In this document: positions 32,606-42,699 of the stretch, in pieces | How the letters are laid out: each line of letters begins with the position of its first letter | Numbering within the stretch: the first letter of the stretch is position 1 | NCBI GenBank assembly: GCA_037039925.1 | Contig: JAXRKP010001329.1 | Span: 64,501-128,500, forward strand | DNA: 64,000 nt | Reading direction: 5' to 3' | Source: Doris montereyensis | Taxonomy: Eukaryota; Mollusca; Gastropoda; Nudibranchia; Dorididae | Translations under genes and position numbers: made by a program | The notes under the pieces: generated by a model | What the model was told of the DNA's origin: nothing | Seen by the model: only the letters and a program-made list of their open reading frames with translations | Databases searched by the model: none

Positions 32606-33557
32606 CTTCTCCTTCTTCGTCTTTCGGATTTTCGCGTTAGGGGTCGCCTTTTTTTGTCTGTTGATTTTACCCACATCCACAAATAAGGTGATCTGGAAGG
32701 GTTATAGGATTTTTACTTTTGCCCTGATTGCCCTGTAAACAGCCAAGGGATCTTTAACTTGCACATACAGTGCAATCCCCGATAGCGACATGGATCCCTG
32801 GTCCCGTTTATTTTTGCTATATATCATTAGTAAAAAAAACTCCGAATAGCAACGTGAAACCTCCCAATAACGACATAAGTCTAGCCGTAAACACTACATT
32901 TGACATGAAAATTTGATCAATATTGACAAAATTGAGACGCATTCTTAGCAATGAAAACACTTATTTTTCGGCTCATGACAACGTGTGAGATTATTTCTCC
33001 ATCTCTGAGGGTACCAAGGCCGTGACAACCAGCTAGTAAACCCATCTGCTGGCTCTACCAACCCCACCCCAACCCACCGGCCCTTTTCAGGGCCCCACCA
33101 CATCTTCCCAATTGACTAGCCTCACTCGTAACGCCCCTTTCGCCGCCATTTTGAAAAATTCTGAATAACGACATCCCCCGATAACGACATGATTGTTTGG
33201 TCCCGAGCGATGTCGTTATCGGGGATTGCACTGTAGTATTGTGAATTGCACTTTTTTTTTAACGTCTGTCTCCGATGGGACTAGATGTTGATCCACCTAC
33301 CTGGACCAGGGGGATTTAGCTTTTTTCAACCGCCACCGGCGTGAACTCATGACCTCTTGGTTGAGAGGCTTCTGGACTACCAAGTCCCCCTAGGGGTTGC
33401 CACAGCAGATAATCCTTCTCCACCCTGCCCTATCGTCCTGCTGGTCTCCATCTCTTGTATACACGATCTTCATATCTTCCTGCTTCTCTCCCACATTCAC
33501 CACTGCTTTGTACAGTTGACCCTATGAACTCCTTCACCCTTCTCCCTTTATCTCTTT
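32606..33557 (-). mobile_element. Chimeric retroposed insertion with 13 bp target duplication
   Basis: ACATGTATACTGT flanks this block, which splits a LINE. Minus order: a LINE RT piece (33557-33410, with FIGSTVQSS and ECGRE), a tRNA-like SINE head (33410-33245: TTGGTAGTCCAGAAGCC, B-box-like GAGTTCACGCC), and a SINE body with GTTAAAGATCCCTTGGCTG at 32740-32760. A pogo-like MITE (32768-33233) was later inserted into the body. Confidence 0.65.
32768..33233. mobile_element. Pogo/Tigger-like MITE (466 bp)
   Basis: Inverted ends: CAGTGCAATCCCCGATAGCG at left and, reverse-complemented, CAGTGCAATCCCCGATAACG at right. TA flanks both (32766-32767, 33234-33235). Subterminal repeats of the CGATAACGACAT type occur near both ends. 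No coding capacity. CAGT ends plus TA duplication fit the pogo/Tigger group. Confidence 0.9.
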
Positions 33558-34080
33558 TACATGTATACTGTACTAGGATAAAAATGAGTGCAGGTGGCAA
33601 TCAATGTTTGAAAATGGAACCATGTATGTTTGATAGCCTGACCAGGTTGTTCTTGTATTAAGTCTAAGCTGATCTAATGGAATAAACAGTTGGCTATTTA
33701 TGACATTAAAGAAAGTATCTATTTCAATTTCTGGCTCTATGTTCCTCAAATGGTATCTGTTGTGATTGATTCATGCTGGTTTTAGTATTTCCTTTAGCGT
33801 AGGCCTATGTATAATTGTTAGTCATAAAGCAGGCTGCATTTTTTTCACTTCCTCAATTTCTTGTATGTATATATTGGTGTGGGTCCCAGACACAGCTACA
33901 CAATCTAAGACTGGTTTAACTAAAGACTTGTACTCTTTAGCACTTTTCTTTTACATTTTGAGGGCAGTCGTAAGGTTTCTCCCAAAGAAGGCATTTAAAG
34001 ACAATTTGCTTTTCTGCATAGTGTGTCTTTCCATTGCAACTTATTGTTTATTGTAACTCTTAGGTATTTGGACTGTTTCT
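33558..34080 (-). mobile_element. CR1-like LINE C-terminus (interrupted copy, part 2)
   Basis: Continuation of the fragment at 32430. It shares long stretches with 48955-49260 (AAAATGAGTGCAGGTGRCAA, TTTCTTGTATGTATATATT) and encodes SLVKPVLDCVAVSGTHTN on the minus strand, the RT thumb region. Confidence 0.65.
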
Positions 34081-34139
34081 TATTTTTATTTTTTGGCTAT
34101 GTATGTAATGTAATAGTCAGAGTTGATTTTTTTAAATTT

Positions 34140-36125
34140 GTAAAACGTCCAAAGGTTAAGAAAGTTAACCATGACAGAAAATCACAACCTGTTGCTTTGC
34201 AGGTCGGTCTTGCCTGGCCAAAGGCTACGGGGCCTCAAAGTGGCAGCCTCATCACCTACCTAGGGTAGTAGTCACCAGCTTACCCAAAACCAACCAGATT
34301 CAGACATGAGAAGCAAATGTGAGATACCAGACTGAACTAAAGAATACAGATTTTGATTTTAGAACATAGAAAATAGAATATTAGGGCAATAAATAATAAA
34401 TGGAAAAGAGTTAGAATTACCTGAAAAATGGAAAATTTTGGCACTCACAGAAACAGACAAAAAAGGACAAGGAATAGAAAATGTAGCAACTAATCATACT
34501 CTAATATTCTCAGGGTTAGATGTCAAAGATAGAGCAGGAGTAAGCCTCCTAATGTATAAAAGGCAAGAAAAGCTTCTAGAAAGTTGGAAACTTATGGGAC
34601 CACGGCTATTAGAGGTAAATAAAAAGGAAAGAGAAATTCATTATTAATAGCTTATGGACCAAACGAAGATGCTACTAAAGAAGAAAAAGATAACTTCGAA
34701 AACAATTTACAAATAGCTGCGGAGAATCTTAAACTTAAACACAAACAGGAACTAATGGTTTTAGGAGATTTAAACGCTAGAGTAGGCAGCAATGTAGAAA
34801 CATCAGTAGAAGTAATAGGTAAAGAAGGAGGGACAACAACTTCTCCAAACGGAGAGAGACTAATAGATTTTTGCCTAAAGAATAACAAGATGAAAATAGC
34901 CAACACCTTTTTCCTCATAAAGATATCCACAAATATATACAAAAGTAAATGAAGACAGACAGGTGTGAAAAGTCAATGATAGACTACATCATAGTTAGCT
35001 GCTCCCTTTTTACAGTACATACATTGGATGCAAGAGTAAACAAAGGAGCTGAAATATTTAGTGATCATCACCTAGTGATTGCCAAAATGAGATTACTGAC
35101 TGAAGAAACCAAACAGCAAAGGAAAGAGAGGAAAGTTACTAAACTCAAAATAGTAAAACAGACATAACAATCTAGGATAAAAGGATTTATCAGTGAACGG
35201 CAGATGGTTCTGAATGATAGCACAATAGAAGAAGAGTGGTAGATGTATAAAGAAACACTCCTCAGTTGTACTGAAGAGGTCTGTGGTAGGAAATAAATTA
35301 AAGGAGATAGGAAAAGAACAGCATGATGGAATGAGAATGTCAAGACTAAGAGGATACTTGGAAGAAATATTTGAAAACAAAGAGATCAGAGGATAGGAAT
35401 TAAGGATAGATTACGTGAATAAAAGAACTATCGCCAAAGAGGAAGTGAGGAAAGCAAAACAGGAACAATGAGAAGAGTTTGGACAAAGATTTCCAGAAAG
35501 CTATCAAGGAAATCAAAAGCTGGTCTGGGGGGCAATGAGAAAGACCAAAACAATCCCATTACGACAAATTAAGAAAGCCAAATGAGAAATAATGAAAGAA
35601 GACAGCAAAATCATGGAAACATGGAGAAAGTATTTTCAATAATTACATAATCCCTCTAGAACATATGAAACAAGGAGTAAAGATCAATTAGTAAAAGTAA
35701 CAAGTAATCCAAAGGAGACAGCTGAAGTCAAGATATAGATATTTCTCTGGAAGAAATCCAAACAGCTATAAGAAAAAGCGAAATTAGGAAAGGCCACAGG
35801 AGCAGATCAAGTTTATCCAGAAATTATCATTAAAAACCAAGGCAAACTAATACATGCAACATGCCAACAAGCATGGAAGTCCAAACAGGTGCCGGACGAC
35901 TGGAAAAAGGAAACGGTAGTACTAATACATAAGAAAGGATCAACTATGGAATACTCAAACTATAGAGGGATATCACTACTTAACTTACCAGGAAAAGTGT
36001 ATGCCAGGGTACTGGAAATGAGACTAAGGAAAAGAGTAGAGGATCAGATTGAAGAAGGTAAAGTGTCCATAGTCAGAGTGGGAAGTGTGGGGAATCAAAA
36101 GTTGCAACCTGATTTTTCAATTCCA
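34140..36125 (+). mobile_element. LINE family X, 5' UTR, endonuclease and RT fingers
   Basis: After a 5' UTR monomer (34150-34230), the frames give ALTETDKKGQGIENV, LIFSGLDVKDRAGVSLLMYK, MVLGDLNARVGSNVETS, SMIDYIIVSCSLF and IFSDHHLVIAKMRL. GDLNARVG, IDYI and SDHHLV are the endonuclease catalytic blocks. After a decayed linker, RT begins with PDDWKKETVVLIHKKGSTME and YSNYRGISLLNLPGKVYARV, LEMRLRKRVED. It stops at about 36065, before the palm. Many frameshifts. Confidence 0.85.
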
Positions 36126-36315
36126 TACAGCATGATGTGATAGCTTGCCATTGCGTTTTAGATTGATTTTTTTCGCCATGTTTGAATACATCTAGCTATC
36201 CATTTCGCTGTTGGGTTGACAGAAGACTTTATCTGTACTGAAAATCAAACTTCGATCGCCAGGGTGGTAGTCAGATGCTCTACTCTACCATCTGAGCTAC
36301 TGGCATCTCATGGGA
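36125..36315 (-). mobile_element. tRNA-derived SINE (family B), truncated
   Basis: Minus strand: GCCAGTAGCTCAGATGGTAG, AGCATCTGACTACCACCC, a weak B box, then one copy of CAGCGAAATGGATAGCTAGA and TGTATTCAAACATGGCG, then AACGCAATGGCAAGC. Same order as at 31985 with a single internal unit. Confidence 0.75.
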
Positions 36316-36533
36316 GAGAAATACACACAGATAAACAGATGGATCAAATGAACATGTCTATTGTAGCACTCTGAGGTATTCTGTTCCAATTTTCTTATAG
36401 TGACCATTTCAAATTTCTTAACAATATAACATTGCTGTTTTTATCAGCACTTCATAATGCAATCGTTCCAAAAGAATGTTAAATTAACATAACAAGCGAA
36501 AAACTCCAAACAAAACACCTCCATTACTTACTC

Positions 36534-36700
36534 ATAAAAGCTATCAGCCTCTGAAAACCAGCTCAAGATAGTGCTCGGGTACAATTTGAATATCTCAGTT
36601 AGAAAATAGCTCCCAAGCCCTTGAGATCGGAAGCCAGGTCGAATGATTACATTACCAACAATTGCCTCATTCGGTCATTTGTAGGTAACATTCATAGCAC
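36534..36700 (-). CDS. GNAT acetyltransferase, exon 2 (acetyl-CoA motif; in-frame TGA)
   Basis: The exon follows TTCCGACACAG and ends at GTAAGT. It encodes AMNVTYK, a TGA codon (36675-36677), then PNEAIVGNVIIRPGFRSQGL, GSYFLTEIFKLYPSTILSWF and SEADSFY. RSQGLGSY is the R-x-x-G-x-G/A pyrophosphate-binding loop of GNAT motif A, preceded by the beta-4 strand. The leading GT joins exon 1's G as Gly, and the trailing GA joins exon 3 as Glu. The single TGA is the only stop; one base change would restore a sense codon. Confidence 0.75.
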
Positions 36701-36801
36701 CTGTGTCGGAAAAATATAAGTCATTTGTTAAGTTTTTGAAGTCTTACTCTCACAAAACTTTTTTTATCAACTTAATCAAAAAGCATTTTGTGAATCGCAG
36801 A

Positions 36802-36824
36802 GGGGGGGGGGGGGGGGGGGGGGG
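36802..36824 (+). repeat. Poly(G) run, 23 bases
   Basis: Uninterrupted G tract in GNAT intron 1, next to AT-rich sequence. Confidence 0.95.
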
Positions 36825-37169
36825 TCTGAAAATGATTTTGAATAGTCTTTTAAATAGACAAATTCATCCACTATCATTGAATTCAGTGTGTTTAAATTAA
36901 TCGATAACATAAAAAAGCAATTGTTTATGGTTGCAATGTAAATGTCGCCATCTTGGATTTTCATGACTGCCAATATAAAATTCAAACATGCTTTTCAGTT
37001 TTAACAGATGCTAAAACTTGGCACACATATTATTCGAATCAATCCACAATTTGTTTTGCAAATTTAATCACAAGGAAATCTGCAATGCAGCAGGTTGTGA
37101 TTTTCTTTATTGGAGTTAAGTCCCTTAGCCTTCAGTCAGCCAAGATCTGCCTACAAGCCACTTAACGTA

Positions 37170-37385
37170 GATAAAGACAAACAATGAGGCAAGGGGCATG
37201 TCGGAAGTGAAGGTAATGATATAAGATAATATGAAAGCCTCATACGAACAAAGACCAGACAAATACAAGGAATAGGCAGAAAAAATCCTGGCCACCATGG
37301 GGATGAACCCGCAGCAGGAGACTCATGGAGGGTGAGTCCACCTAATCTCCATACAGGTGCAAGCACCTGCCTAAAATTTGCCCAG
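37170..37385 (-). mobile_element. tRNA-derived SINE (family A)
   Basis: The minus strand has GGCAGGTGCTTGCACCTG, a tRNA-like head with GCGGGTTCATCCCCATGG as B box, then the body CTGCCTATTCCTTGTATTTG, TCGTATGAGGCTTTCATAT and CATGCCCCTTGCCTCATTG. Directly before it (37105-37165) lies a reversed piece of the LINE X 5' monomer. Confidence 0.75.
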
Positions 37386-37399
37386 AAACTTCAATACCC

Positions 37400-38710
37400 G
37401 CAGGAGAAACGGTCCATGAACAGTTTTCAAAGCTCTATTAGAACTCACTGTATCACATCTATTCAAACATCAACTGATTTCGTCCAAGTTCAAGGCCCTT
37501 GAATGCTATCTGAAGTACCAAAGTACATGTTTCAAAATCATCACCATCTACCACCCGCCTACCTTGTCGAGCAATTTATTAAAAGAATTTGAAAATCTAA
37601 CCCCAAAAAATCCACCTACACAGAAATATTATTAATAATCGAAGACACATGAACATCCACATGGATGACAACAATAAAAGCTGTACAGGTCAATTCAAAG
37701 AATTATTAACTTCATTCAACCTGGAACAAAAGAGTAGTTGTGATAAATGATTTTGATGATAGCACCTTTCAAGACCTAAGGGCAGAACGTAATAATTTTT
37801 CTGATTATTTCTCAGCGTCTTTCAGTCTTTACATCCAAAAACCTCACATGAAACATATCTAAAGACAAAATCATTGGACATTCTATCACTTAAAGTTGAC
37901 ATTGTCAATCTAAATATTTGTCATAACATTGACAACTTTGACGACATGGTTGAAAAATAAAATCCATTCTGAACAAGACACTCAACACCATCATGAACAA
38001 CCACGCACTAATTCAAACATTTCAGATCACAATGAGCCCAAACAGGCAATGGTTCTCAATGACATTTATCAGCAAAAACAGAAGAGACGAAAGGCAGACA
38101 GGACCTGGCAGAGAGCCGCATTTCTTGTCCATAAACAAATATATTCAATGGAAAAAGACAAAAAAGTTCAATGATATGATAACAAAGAGCAAACGATCAT
38201 ACATGAAAAGCTATATTGACGAGAATAAAACTACACATATGCCCTCTTCAAGATAGTCGACGGAATGATTCAACCAAAGAACAGTTCTTAAATGCTACCA
38301 TCACACAATGATGAAGCTATACTATTTAATCACTACTTTAACGATAAGATTGAGAGGATTGTAAACAACAATTTATGGAACCCAAGCATCTGATTCATCA
38401 AAAATAAACAGACATCCTCATTTAGTCTCTAATTTCTCACTAACTACAGCTGAAGAAGTCACAAAAATAATACAGACGTCACCAAACAAATCATGTTCAT
38501 TTGTCCCAATCTTAAAGGCATGCATTGAAGAGCTTGCACAGACAATAACATCAGTGATCAACACATCACTCCAACAGTCATCATTTCCATCACCATTCAA
38601 GGAAGCACACATATGACATTACTCCTATTTTTTGAAGAAACCAAACCTCAACAAAGAAAAATTCAAGAACTATCGACTTGTTTCAAGCACCTCTGTTTTT
38701 GCATTTGCCA
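37400..38710 (+). mobile_element. CR1-like LINE, endonuclease-RT linker
   Basis: Encodes KTKKFNDMITKSKRSYMKSY, LFKIVDGMIQPKN, the FN--F--KI segment (NHYFNDKIERIVNNN), SPNKSC, LKACIEEL-like sequence, SPFKEAHI-like sequence and EKFKNYRLVSSTS. This is the block between endonuclease and RT of CR1-type LINEs, ending at RT domain 1. It is riddled with stops and shifts. Confidence 0.75.
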
Positions 38711-38729
38711 CCGTGAGGAGGAACGAATC

Positions 38730-39425
38730 ATGGCTTTCCTTAAAAGAACTCAATGCTTTAATAGAAATCATTAAAAGTTTTTACAATAAGTGAATAAACC
38801 AACATGTGCAGTGAGAGTTGCTGAAGCACATCTGAAGAATCTGATGTAGATATAGGAGTAAGACAGGGTTGTATCCTAAGTCCTCTTTTGTTTATCACAT
38901 TTATGGATTCAGCCACAAAGACATCCTCAAAAATAAAGAAATGAATGTAGGTATGTGGAAACTCGTCAAACCAGTAAATGTATCAATGCTTTCATTTGCT
39001 GATGATTTAGTTGTTTTGAAAATCAGAAAGTGACCATGATATAATATCAACATACTGAATAATGGTTTAAATAAAAGAAGAATGAGAGTAAGTAAAAAGA
39101 AAACAAAAATAATGCTAGTAACTAAGGAAGCTAAAACACAAAATCCGAAACTGGGCAGGTAGAAGTTAGAACAAGATCAAAGCTAAATTACCTAGGAGTA
39201 ATGATTGACTCAGAGGGAAAACTAAGAGAAGAGATCAGCCAAAGAATCCATGACAATATATAACCATCTAGAAAAGGCATTTATAGGTCCAAAAAAATTG
39301 TCAATGAAAACCAAAATGGCAGTATGGAACAGTTTATTGTCCTACTCTCCTCTATGGTAAAGAAACCTGGACCTTAGACAGTAGATTAGTATAGATGAAT
39401 TGATGGTAGCTAATATGTTTATAAG
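38730..39425 (+). mobile_element. LINE family X, RT palm fragment
   Basis: Encodes VDIGVRQGCILSPLLFITFM, NVSMLSFADDLVVL, RMRVSKKKTK and YLGVMIDSEGKLREEISQRI. This is the same protein region as 41335-41970 on the other strand, and it joins the CR1 fragment with no gap. Confidence 0.8.
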
Positions 39426-39439
39426 TTCCTTAGCTGGAG

Positions 39440-39700
39440 CTTATCCCAGTTTCAATAGTGTGAAGCAGAACAGGTGATAATCATCACGTCCTGGCCAGGA
39501 TGCCAGCCTGATGTAGGTTTTTACTCCAAAGCTGGTGCTTGCACCCATTTGCACCTGGGTAGAGTGGGGAAATAGGGTGTTAGGTGTCTTTTCCAAGGAG
39601 CTCACCGTCGGACCTAGTTTTGCTAGGATTCGAACACGGGACCTCATGATCCCATCTGAGGGTCTTACCATTCGGCCACTGATGTCACAAGGGAAGATAT
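39440..39700 (-). mobile_element. tRNA-derived SINE (family C)
   Basis: Minus strand: A box TGGCCGAATGGTAAGACC, B box GTGTTCGAATCC, then a central domain TTGGAAAAGACACCTAACAC, CCCACTCTACCCAGGTGC and a body ending near 39440. The central domain recurs at 42480 (-) and 47930 (+). Confidence 0.8.
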
Positions 39701-39719
39701 AGTTTTAGGCAATATGTAT

Positions 39720-40990
39720 TAACTAAATGGGGAATGAAAGATTGGGTTTTAGCAAATTCTATTACAGGATACACATACATGTCATAGCACTTTTGTTAAA
39801 ACAAGAACAAGAATTGTCTAAATGATGACCACTCCTTCAACTCCTTCACTCTGGAGATGTATGTAAATAAGTTTTTTTCTAATCTTATATTTTTGGTGTA
39901 TGCATCATACCTTTATCATTTCACATCAGTTTTTTTCTCTCTTATTCAATTATTCAGCAACCAAGGGATCAAAATGCAGTACTTTTAGATTATTGTAATT
40001 ATACTGGAAGAATATCATAACTAGTTTTTTTTTCCTTTGTTAACCAGTACAATTCAAATCGTGTTCATTTGAATTATTACATTTTTATTTTTTTCATCCT
40101 TGAGAATGTATTTTCTTCTATATATGTCTTTTTCTCCTTTTCAAGGGATTTTTTCTTTCAGATAGTTTATAATGTCATTTCACTCTTCTGTAAAGGAAAA
40201 ATGGTAATGGTAACAAATAGTCATTATCTATAGCTTTTCATTTTTTGCTATTCATTTTTAAAGTTTGTCTCATGGACATATATTATCACACAACGTGTGG
40301 CTAACAATAACATAAAAAACAGCTTTACATGACGTCGATGCCATGAAGTCCAGATTTTTCAAAATTGTGTTTTTTACATCATCATGATCTCCAGACATCA
40401 CTCCATAATCTGATATCAAAGTCAATTTATTAAATAAATACATGTAGTAATCGTTAAACAAGCTGCACGAAATCCACTTATGTTCACGTGTGTCATTTTT
40501 TATCACCTGAAATCTCGATAAATATGTCTGAATTTTAGAAAATCTTTGAACTTTTATTTCATAAAAACCATTGCTGCAGGGGTGGATTTAACCCTAAATA
40601 CCTAAAGGGACACTTTAATAAACGGCAATGAAAAAGGTATAACAAATCAACGAAAATGACATCACAAGCACTTTCTTTTCCTTTTTTGTGTAGAGGAATT
40701 GATTTGTTTGTTCTTCAATGGTGCAAAGTATTCATACTCCTTATTAAACCCTTGTGAACTGGCATTTAAAACAATTTAGTAAATCTTGTCCCATAGTGTT
40801 GTTATTCGATTGTCATATATTTGACAGCATTAGCCATATGTTGATACTTTTAAACCTTTTATTTCAAATGTTTACGTCCATGCGGCCACTATTTTGAACA
40901 AATGCTATCGCCTCCAAATAATAAACAATAGCACTATTTTTTTCTTTCTTTTCTTTCTTTATCAGTTACTATTCTACCTTTCGGTGTTTC
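39720..40990. other. GNAT intron 1, no feature recognised
   Basis: AT-rich single-copy-looking sequence; only short open frames. A (TTTCTTTTC)-type tract lies at 40935-40965. Confidence 0.4.
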
Positions 40991-40999
40991 AGATGCCCG

Positions 41000-41975
41000 A
41001 GATGATCTTTCTCCAGGATGGTCTGTCCTGGCATTTTCTGTTTCCTTCCAAAAAGTTGAATTTCTATGCTTCAATGCCTCTTTTATATCTTCTTCCCACT
41101 TTCTCCGAGGTCTGCCTTTTGGTCTTTTACTTGGAGTTTAACACTGTATACTGATTTAGCTATTCTATTGTCATTCATTCTGTTTACGTACTCAAACGAT
41201 CTCAATTGATTTGTTTCTATCTTAGTTTTTAAGCTATCAGATTTTGGTCTGATTTTGTCTCTTTTAGTTTTCCCTACTACTCTTCTTAGATATACATGTA
41301 TATCATTTCAGCTGCCTGTACTCTACTGTATTCTCTACTGTCTAAGTTCCAGGTTTCGTTGCCATGGAGGAGAGTAGGACAATAAACTGTATTGTATACC
41401 GTCATTTTGCTTACCTACAAATGCCTTTCCTACATGGTTATATATTGCACTTGCCTTTTTGATTCGCTGGCTGATTTCTTCTCTTAGTTTTCTCTCTGAG
41501 TTAATCATTACTCTTAGGTAATTGTAGCTTTGAACTTGTTCTAAATTCTCCTTGCCCAATTTAAGATTTTGTATTTTAGCTTACCTAGTTACTAGCATTG
41601 TTTTGGTTTTCTTTACATTTACTCTCATTCCTCTTTTATTTAGTTCATTGTTCATAATGTTGATATTCGACTGAAGGTCACTTTCTAATTTTCCAAACAC
41701 AACTAAATCATTGGCAAATGAAAGCATTGATACGTTTATTGGTTTGAGATTCCACATACTTACATTCATTTTCTTCATTTTTGGGGATGCCTTTGCGACT
41801 GAATCCATAAATGTGATAAACAAAAGAGGACTTAGGATACAACCCTGTCTTACTCCTATGTCTACATCAAATTCTGCAGATACGCTTCCAGCTACTCTTT
41901 TTTCTACGCATACAATACTAATAGTAATAGTCAATAGTGATCTGTTTGTAATTATGTCTACATACAACAATTATC
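41000..41975 (-). mobile_element. LINE family X, RT palm to C-terminus
   Basis: Minus strand gives FDVDIGVRQGCILSPLLFIT, SMLSFANDLVVFGKLE, GMRVNVKKTKTMLVTR, SYNYLRVMINSERKLREEIS, then RRVVGKTKRDKIRP and a basic C-terminus. The catalytic FADD reads FAND here, so the copy would be inactive even without its frameshifts. Confidence 0.85.
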
Positions 41976-42409
41976 GAATAGGCAGCTGCGCTAGATTACG
42001 CTGGCAGGTAAAAGTAAATTATCAATCTTTTTTCAATTCTGAATGTTGGAACACGACTTTATTTGTTTAACCATTTGTCTAGAAATCTTTTCATTTGAAA
42101 TGTGCCCTTTTCCTTCCCATCAGAATACCTTGGGGCTATTGCTTTCAGTTTTTAACTATAAAAAAATACTTCAAATTCAGTTATTGTTATGAGATGTATA
42201 AATATATAAAAGTATCCTAAAATTGAACCTTTCAGACCTTTTTTGTTCACTTACTAATCTGTTAATGTCACTTAATGTATAGGTGCTAAGACAGATCCTA
42301 TAATTATTATATCATGGGGAAAAGTTGAAAGTTGAGGAAAATTTACAATTTCATCAATGGTGATATCAACATTCATGATGATGATGATGATGAGGTCATT
42401 ATCATAATA

Positions 42410-42625
42410 TATAACTAGGAGGTGATAGTACAGACGCTAATGTGCAGCAATTTAGTCCTGATGTGATGCTGATACACATTTGAACCTGGGTCAGTGAGGA
42501 AATCGTCTTAGAGTCACCCCGAGAACCCAACATTGAAACTAAAATGGCTGGGATCCAAACTAGAACCAAAATCTGACATGACAGCCTAGTTTTTGGACCA
42601 GGACCACACAGGAGATAGATAGTGA
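42410..42625 (-). mobile_element. SINE family C, degraded
   Basis: The minus strand has TTTCCTCACTGACCCAGGTT and TTGGGTTCTCGGGGTGACTC in the positions of the family C central domain, and a weak B box (GTTTGGATCCC). Degraded A box. Confidence 0.5.
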
Positions 42626-42699
42626 GCATAATGCCTTGACAATGATGTGACTGGATAGATTGTAACAACTGAGAGATGGATGGATGGCCATGCAGAGAT

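Noticed and set aside
36240..36310. tRNA gene candidate on the minus strand
   Set aside because: A good A box but a broken B box and no acceptor stem; the following sequence is the SINE family B body.
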